This document shows positions 6,490 through 13,501 of a DNA stretch of 15,549 bases, piece by piece. The notes below the pieces were generated by a model. It had not been told where the DNA came from. It saw only the letters and a program-made list of their open reading frames with translations, and ran no database searches. The number at the start of each line of letters is the position of its first letter. Position 1 is the stretch's first letter. The position numbers and the translations under genes were made by a program. The DNA is taken from contig CAJTRU010000075.1 of the NCBI GenBank assembly GCA_910579085.1, positions 1-15,549 of the forward strand. Direction: 5' to 3'. The DNA comes from an uncultured Lachnospiraceae bacterium (GTDB lineage: Bacteria > Bacillota > Clostridia > Lachnospirales > Lachnospiraceae).

Positions 6490-8733
6490 CTAAAACCCAT
6501 TGCTGCCATTTTTAAATTTTACCTTCTCTTCTGGAAGAAATTCTGCAAGTTTTTCTTCAATCTGTCCAAGGCTGAATGGTTTAAAAAGACAACTGTCCAT
6601 CCCTGCTTTCCTATATTCTTCCATAACACCATCTATAGCATTGGCAGTAAGTGCTATTACTGGTACTTTTTTAAAATACTCCCCCTCCATTGACCTGATA
6701 TTAATAGTAGTTTCAATGCCATCCATCCCAGGCATAATATGGTCCATAAAAATTATATCATATTTTCTTCCCTTCTCCAGTGCTTTTAAAAGACCCTGCC
6801 CGCTTGTAAATGTTTCCGCAAATATATTCCACTCTTTAAGCTGTGTAACTGCTACCTTAAGATTGACCCTGTTATCATCAACAACGGCTATATGTGCATT
6901 ACTCACAACAATATTGTTTTTACTCCATTTTTTATAATAAAGTGGTTTATTATTAAACAATGCATCATATACCTTAAATATATCAAAAGGCTTCTTTATG
7001 TAATTATAAACCACATCACCTTTTTTAATAACAGCAAAATACTCAAGCAATGCTATAACATTTATATCAGCAGGAAATTTTATATCTGATACCTGTATCT
7101 GTTCATAATTATATAAGAAAATTTTCTTATCCTGGCTGTACTTGTCAAATATAGAATAATTTATCTTGTCTGGACTTTCTATAAATTCATTTTTAACTCC
7201 CATTTCATCAAGTATATGTGATAAACTTTTCCTGTCACTATAATTTTCTTCATAAACAAGCACTATATAATTATCCAGTTTCTGCTGGATATTATCTATA
7301 TGTTTTACAATTCCTTGTTCCATAGTTATTGTAAAAGTGCTGCCCTTGCCATATTCACTGGCAACAGTTATATCACCACCCATATGCCTTGCAATACCTC
7401 TTGAAAGAGCAAGGCCAAGCCCTGTTCCTTTTATATTGCAGTTGCGTATTGTATCAACCTGGCTGAACTGGTTAAAAAGTTTAGGCAAATCTTCTTCCTT
7501 AATTCCAATCCCTGTATCAGTTACTTCAAATATAAGTTTAACCTTATCGTCAGAAAGCTGTTCCCATCCAGTATATAATTTAATCTTTCCATGTTCTGTA
7601 AATTTTGCAGCATTGCCAAGTATATTAATCAGTACCTGGTGTATTTTTGTTTTATCACCATCCAGGTAAACAGGAATACCTGGCTTAATATCTATTTCAA
7701 AATTAATATTTTTGCCATATACCCTTGATGCTATAATATTTTCGACACCTCTTAACATTTCGTCTAAACGGTAATTGGCATTGCATAAATCAAGTTTACC
7801 TGCATCAACTTTTGAAAAATCAAGTATATTATTAATAATTCCAAGTAAATTCCTGGCCGCTACCTGTATAGTCTGCACATATTCCATCTCATGTGGGGGA
7901 ATACTGCTTCTCTCAAGCATATCAGCCATGCCACATATTGCATTCATAGGAGTTCTTATCTCATGGGACATATTAGCAAGAAACATACTTTTGGCACGGT
8001 TTGCCTCTTCTGCCACACGCCTTGCTTCTATTTCTTTTTCATTTACTTCACAAATCATTTGTGGTGTCTGCAATATAAACTGCATTAAAAGACAGCTCAA
8101 TGCCATTGAAGAACTGGCAAGAACCAGGTCTGTATATACTGCCTGTATAAAAACCGCACAGGCAGGAATTAAAATAAATACAACCGAAACTATCTTATAT
8201 CTTTTTCCAATTTTTTCACCTTCACTAAATACAGAACAAAGACCTAACCCCAGATAAAGTGCTGATACTATTACTATAAACCACATAAACGGGCCTCTGC
8301 TATAGCCATCCTTATTATACGTAAATATCCACCCTGTTAAAAACGTTGTATATACCACTGCCTGTAAAATCATTCCAGGCACAAGCCATATAACAGCTTT
8401 TTTGCTGATAAAATCCACTTTCTTAGACACAACAGTTATATAAATAAAATAACAGCACGGAATTGCACATTGTAAAGAAAAATATAAAATTCCTCCTATA
8501 TAATTCAATAATATATTATTACTGAACTTTTTCATAAGTACCATTCCCGAAAATATATCTGCCACACAACATCCAAATGACAATATAAGCAAAACCAGAT
8601 ATACTTTTCTTATAAATTTCCATTTGCGCACTATACAGCAGTTATATATTACCAGCAGAAGTAAAACTAAAGCCGAAGCTATACAAAAATCATAATTACA
8701 ATCCATGTAATGTTTCCCCCAGTCCTTGCCCAC
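6490..8733 (-). CDS. 7-TM hybrid sensor histidine kinase with pseudo-receiver and receiver
   Basis: The first ~225 residues hold about seven hydrophobic segments (roughly 14-34, 43-62, 79-100, 114-137, 150-169, 181-201, 203-223), a membrane sensor module with no recognised ligand. A short coiled linker (230-248) leads to the dimerisation/phosphoacceptor helix FLANMSHEIRTPMNAI with H257. The ATPase domain has the N-box NILGNAAKF (N374), DTGIGI (D406) and GTGLGLAL. Residues about 487-592 resemble a receiver but lack the acidic pair and acceptor Asp, keeping only a KP (581-582). A complete receiver follows (615-735): D619/D620, acceptor D664 in FMDHIMPGMDG, T696 and K718. No Hpt domain or partner regulator is nearby. 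The GTG at 8731-8733 is the annotated start; ATG at 8704-8706 is a serious alternative because a hairpin at 8734-8750 contains the GTG's ribosome site. Confidence 0.9.
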   Translation of the reverse strand: MGKDWGKHYMDCNYDFCIASALVLLLLVIYNCCIVRKWKFIRKVYLVLLILSFGCCVADIFSGMVLMKKFSNNILLNYIGGILYFSLQCAIPCCYFIYITVVSKKVDFISKKAVIWLVPGMILQAVVYTTFLTGWIFTYNKDGYSRGPFMWFIVIVSALYLGLGLCSVFSEGEKIGKRYKIVSVVFILIPACAVFIQAVYTDLVLASSSMALSCLLMQFILQTPQMICEVNEKEIEARRVAEEANRAKSMFLANMSHEIRTPMNAICGMADMLERSSIPPHEMEYVQTIQVAARNLLGIINNILDFSKVDAGKLDLCNANYRLDEMLRGVENIIASRVYGKNINFEIDIKPGIPVYLDGDKTKIHQVLINILGNAAKFTEHGKIKLYTGWEQLSDDKVKLIFEVTDTGIGIKEEDLPKLFNQFSQVDTIRNCNIKGTGLGLALSRGIARHMGGDITVASEYGKGSTFTITMEQGIVKHIDNIQQKLDNYIVLVYEENYSDRKSLSHILDEMGVKNEFIESPDKINYSIFDKYSQDKKIFLYNYEQIQVSDIKFPADINVIALLEYFAVIKKGDVVYNYIKKPFDIFKVYDALFNNKPLYYKKWSKNNIVVSNAHIAVVDDNRVNLKVAVTQLKEWNIFAETFTSGQGLLKALEKGRKYDIIFMDHIMPGMDGIETTINIRSMEGEYFKKVPVIALTANAIDGVMEEYRKAGMDSCLFKPFSLGQIEEKLAEFLPEEKVKFKNGSNGF

Positions 8734-8750
8734 GCCACACTTCCTGTGGC
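8734..8750 (-). promoter_or_regulatory. Hairpin holding the ribosome site of the kinase GTG start
   Basis: On the minus strand GCCACA and TGTGGC form a perfect 6-bp stem whose loop is GGAAG, the only Shine-Dalgarno-like sequence for the GTG at 8733. The hairpin abuts the start codon directly. It could limit translation from GTG or indicate that ATG 8706, preceded by GGGGGAAA, is the true start. Confidence 0.4.
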
Positions 8751-8815
8751 ATTTAAAGCCATATAAAATGCTTGCCTGGTTCTACATAAATAACTTAGCA
8801 GTTAATAATACTTAT

Positions 8816-8844
8816 ATTGTAACACAACTGGCTACTGCTATCAA
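8816..8844 (-). promoter_or_regulatory. Promoter for the histidine kinase - fabF - EAL - FN3 unit
   Basis: On the minus strand TTGATA (8844-8839) and TACAAT (8821-8816) are separated by 17 bases, one mismatch each from the sigma-A consensus. The predicted start near 8809 leaves a leader of about 75 bases before the GTG. The next three gaps downstream are short (73, 25 and 20 bases), so this may drive the whole cluster. Confidence 0.65.
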
Positions 8845-8927
8845 TAATATAATTCATGGCTGTTTATAAAAATAATGCCTGTACTGCTACATTAAATAAT
8901 ACATTCTTAAAAATCTTTTTTATAAAA

Positions 8928-8980
8928 TAAAAAATCCCTGTCCCATGTTATGCCATTACAACATAAACAAGGAACAGGGA
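8928..8980 (-). terminator. Rho-independent terminator of galK
   Basis: TCCCTGTCC (8935-8943) pairs with GGAACAGGGA (8971-8980) with one bulged A, and an inner ATGTT/AACAT stem extends the hairpin. On the minus strand it is followed by a T-rich tract. It lies just past the galK stop and separates galK from the kinase promoter. Confidence 0.8.
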
Positions 8981-9003
8981 AATTTCCTGTCAATTTTAAA
9001 TGG

Positions 9004-10167
9004 TTAGAGCCTGCAAGGTCCATGGCCAATTTCAACTACATAGAAATCTGCCGCATAACCAATTTTTTCCTTATATGATTTACCAACATTTTCAATAAAT
9101 GTATCTACTGCTTCATCCTTTACAATACTTACTGTACATCCTCCAAAACCTGCACCTGTCATCCTTGAGCCAATAACACCATCAACTTTCCATGCTTCTT
9201 CTACAAGAGTGTCAAGTTCTTCGCCTGTAACCTCATAATCATCACGGAGTGAAATATGTGATTCATTCATAAGCTTTCCAAATAATTCTATATCATTATT
9301 TTTAAGCGCATTTACAGCTTTAATTGTCCTCTGGTTTTCATATACCGCATGTTTTGCACGTTTCCTGCGGTCCTCATCCTTAATTGCCATCTTAACTTTC
9401 TCAAACTGTTCTTCATCAAGGTCACCAAGTGTATTAATACCCATGCCAGACTGTATCTCACCCAAAGCCTCTTCACATTCTGCACGTCTTTCATTATACT
9501 TTGAATCACCTAAACCACGCTTTTTATTGCTGCATGAAATAACAATTTTAGCCCCTTCAAGTTTAATTGGCGCATACTCAAATGACAAATCTGATGTATC
9601 AAGGAATATTGCATTGTCCTTCTTGCCCATTGCAATAGCAAACTGGTCCATAATTCCGCAATTAACACCATTAAAATTATTTTCTGAAAACTGCCCTATA
9701 ATTGCAAGTTCCTGGTTTGGAATATCCAGTCCCAGCATTTCACTAAGTATATAACCTGTAACTACTTCAACAGAAGCTGACGATGAAAGCCCTGAGCCAT
9801 TTGGTATATTACCATTTAATAATATATCAAACCCACAATCAACCTTGTAACCTTTCTCTCCAAATGCCCATATAACCCCTTTTGGATAATTAGTCCAGCC
9901 TGCTTCCTTTGATGGTTTTAAATCATCAAGACTTGATTCTATTATTCCAAGCCTCTCGAAATTCATAGAATAGAAACGCAGCTTCCTGTCATCCCTTTTA
10001 CGTGCAACAGCATAAGTCCCTATTGTAAGTGCGCATGGAAAAACATGTCCTCCATTATAATCTGTATGTTCCCCAATAAGATTAACACGTCCTGGTGCAA
10101 AAAAAGCCTCTGCACCATCTTCACTGCCAAAAACTTCCGCAAACTTTTTAATTATAATATCCTTCAT
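9004..10167 (-). CDS. galK: Galactokinase
   Basis: This cytoplasmic GHMP-family kinase phosphorylates alpha-D-galactose to galactose-1-phosphate, the entry step of the Leloir pathway. The 387-residue length is typical. The galactokinase signature GRVNLIGEHTDYNGG is at 26-40 (R27, E33, D36 contact catalysis and sugar). The ATP-binding motif PNGSGLSSSAS is at 122-132, the catalytic base is D174 in CGIMDQFA, and the third GHMP motif MTGAGFGGC is at 336-344. The start ATG (10165-10167) has AGAGAGG upstream. It is monocistronic here: own promoter at 10279-10252 and own terminator at 8980-8928. galT and galE are not in the window. Confidence 0.96.
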   Translation of the reverse strand: MKDIIIKKFAEVFGSEDGAEAFFAPGRVNLIGEHTDYNGGHVFPCALTIGTYAVARKRDDRKLRFYSMNFERLGIIESSLDDLKPSKEAGWTNYPKGVIWAFGEKGYKVDCGFDILLNGNIPNGSGLSSSASVEVVTGYILSEMLGLDIPNQELAIIGQFSENNFNGVNCGIMDQFAIAMGKKDNAIFLDTSDLSFEYAPIKLEGAKIVISCSNKKRGLGDSKYNERRAECEEALGEIQSGMGINTLGDLDEEQFEKVKMAIKDEDRRKRAKHAVYENQRTIKAVNALKNNDIELFGKLMNESHISLRDDYEVTGEELDTLVEEAWKVDGVIGSRMTGAGFGGCTVSIVKDEAVDTFIENVGKSYKEKIGYAADFYVVEIGHGPCRL

Positions 10168-10251
10168 ACAGACCTCTCTTTCCCCAATATATAGATTTTG
10201 ATAGATAAATTTTTACTGGCTTTAGTTTTACTACGCCTCAGCCTTATGTTT

Positions 10252-10279
10252 ATTATATCATACTATCTGTTATAAACAA
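10252..10279 (-). promoter_or_regulatory. Extended -10 promoter of galK
   Basis: On the minus strand TTGTTT (10279-10274), a 16-base spacer and a perfect TATAAT (10257-10252) preceded by TGA, giving the TGnTATAAT extended -10. The leader is about 75 bases. No clear catabolite-response element was recognised. Confidence 0.65.
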
Positions 10280-10335
10280 TTATAATTTTGTAAAAATTGG
10301 CATATTTGTTTTTAAAATAACTTTAGCATAAGTGT

Positions 10336-10467
10336 ATTTATTTATGGATTTATTTATTCATACTTATACTAATTTATACCTATACTTATTTATACTTTTT
10401 TGTTCATGTTTTTTATTCATGCCCATTTACCCATACCTGTTTTTATACTGTTTCTATATAGTATAAA
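10336..10467. repeat. AT-rich low-complexity intergenic region with TTTATAC motifs
   Basis: The 310-base gap between galK and the phosphatase gene (10168-10477) holds the galK promoter and, beyond it, a T/A/C-rich tract in which TTTATAC, TATACTTAT and TTATTTAT recur without fixed spacing (densest 10336-10400). At its left-gene end TTTATACT (10442-10449) and AGTATAAA (10460-10467) form an 8-bp inverted repeat, possibly a weak terminator for the phosphatase gene but with no T-run. No gene is seen here. Confidence 0.5.
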
Positions 10468-10477
10468 TAGCATAACC

Positions 10478-10942
10478 CTATAATTTATCTTCAAGTATAA
10501 GATTATGCAAAAGTGCTTCACACCCTTTACATATATCCTCATATGTTTTATCAAAATTACCTGTGTACCACGGGTCAGCAATATCACGTGACACCCCTGC
10601 AAAATCCAGCAGAAGTGAAACTTTTCCCTCTGGGTCACCACCAGTAATCCGCAAAATATTCTTATAATTCCATGCATCCATCCCTATAATATAATCAAAC
10701 TTATTATAATCACTTCTGTCCATCTGGGATGCTCTGTGTGTTTCCATTGGAATACCTTCAGCTTTTAACTTACTTCTAGTGCCATAATGCGGGCTGTTGC
10801 CAAGTTCTTCAGTGCTTGTTGCCTTAGAAGCAATAAAAAAATCTTCACTATACCCGCTTTTATTAACTAAATCCTTCATAACAAATTCAGCCATTGGGCT
10901 GCGGCAAATGTTGCCGTGACAGATAAATAATATTTTTACCAT
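10478..10942 (-). CDS. Low-molecular-weight protein-tyrosine phosphatase
   Basis: The 154-residue protein carries the family's P-loop at its extreme N-terminus: VKILFICHGNICRSPMAE, with nucleophile C8 and R14 in the CX5R motif and the following S15-P16. The general-acid loop is DPWYTG with D123. These enzymes dephosphorylate phosphotyrosine in proteins; in Firmicutes they often oppose bacterial tyrosine kinases in capsule or stress control, but no kinase or capsule gene is visible here. The same fold is used by arsenate reductases, which need extra cysteines not seen here. The ATG (10940-10942) has GAAGGGA about ten bases upstream. It is the last host gene before the mobile element; its promoter region abuts the element end. 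Confidence 0.93.
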   Translation of the reverse strand: MVKILFICHGNICRSPMAEFVMKDLVNKSGYSEDFFIASKATSTEELGNSPHYGTRSKLKAEGIPMETHRASQMDRSDYNKFDYIIGMDAWNYKNILRITGGDPEGKVSLLLDFAGVSRDIADPWYTGNFDKTYEDICKGCEALLHNLILEDKL

Positions 10943-11105
10943 ATCTTTTATATCCCTTCATAATCCTTCAAACCTTGATATTTCAGGCATTTAGGCGCTT
11001 TTTTCATTTTGGTTTTTTTACCCTTAATCTGTGCAATTCGTTATAAATCTACGCAAATTTACGGGCAAATGGTGTAGTAATTGGTGTAGTAGGTTCGTGT
11101 ACTTC
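10943..11105. other. Probable integration junction and integrase-end of the mobile element
   Basis: This gap holds the transition from host to element. Toward the host it contains T-tracts (TTTTTTCATTTTGG then seven T, 10997-11019), the kind of bent AT-rich target Tn916-type integrases favour, and an imperfect palindrome CCTTGATATTTCAGG near 10975. Toward int it contains the repeat pair at 11071-11091. The exact boundary cannot be set without the other end. Confidence 0.5.
11071..11091. repeat. Direct repeats, candidate integrase arm-binding sites
   Basis: GGTGTAGTA occurs at 11071-11079 and again at 11083-11091, a 12-base period close to one helical turn, just beyond the int stop codon. Tn916-family integrases bind short direct repeats inside the element ends through their N-terminal domain, so arm sites are the likely role. 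Two looser copies of ACGCAAAT/ACGGGCAAAT lie immediately left. Confidence 0.55.
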
Positions 11106-12305
11106 TCAACCTGATTTTCCCTGTTTTCCATGCATATCCGTTTCTTTGAAGTCTAAGATTTTTGCCATCTGCTCCTCCGCACGGTCATAACTGGCATGGG
11201 TGTATACATTCAGCGTAACGCCTACGTCCGAATGTCCCATCACATACTGCAAGGTTTTAATATCCATGCCTGCGTTTGCCATGTTGGTACAGAAGGTGTG
11301 GCGAAATACATGGGGCGTGATGTGTGGTAGCGGTTTATTTGGGTATAACTTCTTGTATTTCTTCATTGCCCACCGCATTTCGTTCTCGATATGTAATGCC
11401 ACTTTCGGGTGATTGTCTTTGTCAATCAGAAGAAAACCGCTGTAACCGTCTATGATTGCTTCTGTATTCAATTTCGAACGGTTGGCAAGGATATTCTTCA
11501 AGCTGTGATACACTTCCTCTGTCATCGGGATAAAACGGCATCCGCACTCTGTTTTTGTTTTTTCCACATAATATTTTCCGCCCCGTTCCCTGACAAGCTG
11601 CTTGTCAACACGGATTTTTCGATTTTGGAAATCAAGGTCATTTTTTGTCAAGCCACAAAATTCGCTGACACGAATTCCTGTTCCCAATAGCACGACAAAT
11701 TCATCATAATACTTACAGTAGGTTTTATCTTCACGAATAAACCCCATCCAAAGCTCCTGCTGTTCCTCTGTCATGGCGATACGCTTCTGTGAATCGTTTG
11801 GCACAACATCAACCAGCTTAAAATCAAATGGATTCCTGCGGATAATATCCTCATTATATGCCATCTGAAAAGCGGGTTTTACAACACCCCTGACGCTCGT
11901 AATAGTGCTGTATCCTTTTCCGTCATTATGCAGCTTCATGATCCACTGCTGGGCATCCGATACCTTAATATCCCTTATCTGCCGATACCCGAAGTCTTCT
12001 TTTTTAATCAGATTCAGCACAAAATTGTATCCGACTTTGGTATTGTAGCGCACACCCTGCTTCAAGCTGATATAGCGTTCCAAGAGAGCAATAACCGTAA
12101 CTTCTCCGGCAGCATAATCAATCCCATCATCAAGCTGCTTTTGGATTACCTTTTCCTTTTCCCGCAGTTCCTTCAAATCAGAGGAATAAATGATCTGCCG
12201 TTTTCCGTGGATATCCATATAGCGGTACTGATAAATCAGGTCTTTTCTCTGGCTCTCCCCTGTCTTTAAGACTCGTCCTTTATTGTCTTTCCGTTTCTCA
12301 GACAT
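11106..12305 (-). CDS. int: Tn916-type tyrosine integrase
   Basis: The 399-residue site-specific recombinase excises and integrates the element. Its N-terminus (SEKRKDNKGRVLKTGESQRKD) is nearly that of Tn916 Int, which has 405 residues, and would bind arm repeats. A SAM-like core-binding domain lies at about 68-165. The catalytic domain has R212 (GTGIRVSEF), H332 and R335 (HVFRHTF), H358 (MGHSD) and the nucleophile Y368 (NVYTHAS); K249 or K251 is the likely beta-hairpin lysine. All key residues are present, so it should be active. I start at ATG 12303-12305 because AAAGGAG is correctly spaced upstream and the Tn916 homology begins there; the frame is open to 12362. It follows xis by 120 bases, with its own promoter-like sequence inside an inverted repeat (12334-12370). 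Confidence 0.94.
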   Translation of the reverse strand: MSEKRKDNKGRVLKTGESQRKDLIYQYRYMDIHGKRQIIYSSDLKELREKEKVIQKQLDDGIDYAAGEVTVIALLERYISLKQGVRYNTKVGYNFVLNLIKKEDFGYRQIRDIKVSDAQQWIMKLHNDGKGYSTITSVRGVVKPAFQMAYNEDIIRRNPFDFKLVDVVPNDSQKRIAMTEEQQELWMGFIREDKTYCKYYDEFVVLLGTGIRVSEFCGLTKNDLDFQNRKIRVDKQLVRERGGKYYVEKTKTECGCRFIPMTEEVYHSLKNILANRSKLNTEAIIDGYSGFLLIDKDNHPKVALHIENEMRWAMKKYKKLYPNKPLPHITPHVFRHTFCTNMANAGMDIKTLQYVMGHSDVGVTLNVYTHASYDRAEEQMAKILDFKETDMHGKQGKSG

Positions 12306-12333
12306 TTTCAAACTCCTTTCCGTGGTGGAAAGA

Positions 12334-12370
12334 GCCTTGATATGACTCATTAATTGTACCATATCAAAGC
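12334..12370 (-). promoter_or_regulatory. Inverted repeat spanning the int -10 region
   Basis: GCCTTGATATG (12334-12344) and CATATCAAAGC (12360-12370) are complementary over 11 positions with one G-T mismatch, separated by 15 bases that contain TACAAT (12358-12353 on the minus strand), a good -10, and the palindrome ATGACTCAT. It fits an operator over an int promoter, or an RNA hairpin in the xis-int transcript. No good -35 is visible. Confidence 0.45.
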
Positions 12371-12425
12371 CAAATTTACACCATAAGATTCATAAAAACT
12401 GCAAAGAATGAGATAATCCCCATTG

Positions 12426-12620
12426 TCAGATAGAATACTCCTGCTCAATATACTGATCGAACAGCCGGCGTTTGATTAACCGCTTATTGCCAACCCACAA
12501 AACAAAGCGACAGTTTTTCTCGTTGGTAAGCTCACGCAGTTTATTGATACCAATCCCTGAATAAGCGGCGGCTTCTTCCAGACTTAGATTACTCTTTTCC
12601 CAAATCGGAACTTCTTTCAT
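12426..12620 (-). CDS. xis: Tn916-type excisionase
   Basis: This 64-residue basic DNA-binding protein directs Int toward excision. It aligns with Tn916 Xis (67 residues) over its length: the opening PIWEK, the winged-helix core SLEEAAAYSGIGINKLREL (helix-turn-helix at about 12-32) and the strand-rich end WVGNKRLIKRRLFDQYI. Its ATG overlaps the TGA of the upstream dnaC-like remnant by four bases (TCAT on the plus strand, 12617-12620), suggesting translational coupling. Gene order dnaC-like, xis, int is common in Firmicute integrative elements. Confidence 0.92.
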   Translation of the reverse strand: MKEVPIWEKSNLSLEEAAAYSGIGINKLRELTNEKNCRFVLWVGNKRLIKRRLFDQYIEQEYSI

Positions 12621-12994
12621 TGGCTTTCGCCTCCCTCCATCAGCTTTTTAAGGCGTTCCATTTTCTGCTGTGCCGTTATTTTGCGGAAATCGCCGCCCGT
12701 AAAGCGAACAGGCACACACATTTCAAGCAGCCTGCCATAAATGCGTGCGTGCGGCACGTCCTCCGGATTCCTAAGCTGCTCCGGCGTAAGGTTCGTCGTT
12801 GCGATTAACGGTTTTTTGCTGATATACCGGCTGTCTATCACGTTGTAGACCTGCTCAAGCCCGTATTCCGTCCCTCTCTCCATGCCGAAATCATCAAGGA
12901 TAAGCAGGGGATAGGAACACAGCTTTACGATGTATTCATTCCTGTTTTCCGAGCCGTAGAAAAGGTTGTTCAAAATCGTTGCAAAGTTCGTCAT
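12617..12994 (-). pseudogene. DnaC/IstB-like ATPase, N-terminal half missing
   Basis: The remaining 125 residues are the C-terminal half of a DnaC-like AAA+ helicase loader: Walker B LLILDDFGMERG (D34, D35), sensor 1 LIATTNL (64-70) and the arginine-finger region RIYGRLLEMCVPV (84-96). Family members are usually 250-300 residues; the helical N-terminus and the Walker A P-loop are absent. The frame stays open upstream of the ATG, and the residues EIPVC there still fit the family up to about 13009, after which the sequence changes at a candidate IS end (13011). The gene is therefore broken by insertion and deletion, not merely short. The ATG 12992-12994 is an internal Met with no Shine-Dalgarno. 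Without a P-loop it cannot act as an ATPase loader. It may still matter for translating xis through the overlap. Confidence 0.8.
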
Positions 12995-13010
12995 GCAGAC
13001 GGGTATTTCC

Positions 13011-13257
13011 CATAAGTGCGAACTTAAGAAAAATTTGCCTAAAAAATATGATTTAAAGGAAAATTAGTAAAAGAAATTACAAAAAAATCCATGACAAATC
13101 CTCTTTTTGGTGTAAAATAATTCTGCCTGAAACTTTTTTACAGAAAAGAGGATTGTCATGGATTTACAAAATAATTTTATCCAATCAGATAAAAATTTAC
13201 AAGAGGTTCTTGAAAAATGGGACAAATTTTGCATTTCCTGTTATCATCATTTCTTTA
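13011..13257 (+). mobile_element. 5' remnant of an insertion sequence (IS4/IS231-like end)
   Basis: At the exact point where dnaC homology stops, the sequence reads CATAAGTGCGAACTTAAGAA. From memory the terminal repeat of IS231 (IS4 family) has the same layout: CAT, seven bases, then AACTTAAG. About 150 bases in comes a promoter, a long inverted repeat and an ATG with a transposase-like N-terminus. The right boundary is uncertain (somewhere 13230-13300), and the other IS end and most of the transposase are missing. The family assignment is tentative. Confidence 0.5.
13085..13165 (+). promoter_or_regulatory. Inverted repeat with internal promoter controlling the IS transposase start
   Basis: The left arm 13085-13107 and right arm 13144-13165 are complementary over 22 pairs with one bulged base. 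The right arm contains AGAGGA and the ATG at 13158. A promoter, ATGACA (13091-13096), 16 bases, TAAAAT (13113-13118), has its -35 in the left arm and would start RNA near 13125, inside the loop. Transcripts from outside would fold and hide the start; transcripts from this promoter would not. Confidence 0.6.
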
Positions 13258-13322
13258 GTACAATTATTAAAAGAAGCAGAGAAAAGGCAGGAAAAAATGG
13301 TGGATATCTTTGGGTTTTGTAA
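13158..13322 (+). pseudogene. Truncated transposase N-terminus (54 codons)
   Basis: The ORF begins MDLQNNFIQSDKNLQEVLEK and stops at TAA 13320-13322. AGAGGA lies six bases before the ATG, in the stem of the inverted repeat. Insertion sequences typically place their transposase start this way, so I read it as the head of a transposase cut short by a deletion; residues after about 33 may already be foreign sequence read out of frame. I do not recognise the family from the protein alone. No product of this length is expected to be functional. Confidence 0.45.
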
Positions 13323-13500
13323 ATACAGTACAAAGACTGCCTTTGGACGCATCATTGCTGGAAAACTGCCAGAGGGACAGGCAGAAAAAGCAAGAAAGCG
13401 TAAAAAAAGAACAGCAATAAGAAAACAAAAACAGATAACAGAAGTGATAAGCTGTCAGTGTGGGGCGTGGAAAACACCCCGAAAGAAAGGAGCAGGATAA
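13297..13500 (+). CDS. Small basic protein of unknown function upstream of the recombinase
   Basis: This 67-residue reading frame begins MVDIFGFCKYSTKTAFGRI and ends one base before the recombinase ATG. It is strikingly basic in the middle (a run of Lys/Arg at about 28-45) and has a CQC pair near the end, so nucleic-acid binding is conceivable, but I recognise no family. AGGA lies about six bases before the chosen ATG. The frame is open leftward to 13153, where it overlaps the IS remnant, so the true N-terminus may have been replaced by the rearrangement. The stop TAA (13498-13500) adjacent to ATG 13502 is consistent with translational coupling. It could also be non-coding leader. Confidence 0.35.
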   Translation: MVDIFGFCKYSTKTAFGRIIAGKLPEGQAEKARKRKKRTAIRKQKQITEVISCQCGAWKTPRKKGAG

Positions 13501-13501
13501 A

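Noticed and set aside
10336..10400. CRISPR-like array
   Set aside because: The repeated motifs are short, irregularly spaced and pure AT low complexity, with no constant repeat or spacers.
10417..10677. 86-residue minus-strand frame overlapping the phosphatase gene
   Set aside because: It is a shifted frame inside the phosphatase gene whose P-loop and DPWY motifs fix the true frame.
10943..11105. tRNA 3' end as attachment site
   Set aside because: No cloverleaf or CCA-type end is readable on either strand; the neighbour is a phosphatase gene.
12306..12362. 19-residue extension of int to an upstream ATG
   Set aside because: Tn916 Int homology starts at the later Met, which has AAAGGAG; the extension lies over the inverted repeat and the -10 box.
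13460..13501. 14-residue extension of the serine recombinase
   Set aside because: It overlaps the small upstream ORF and the ribosome site of ATG 13502.
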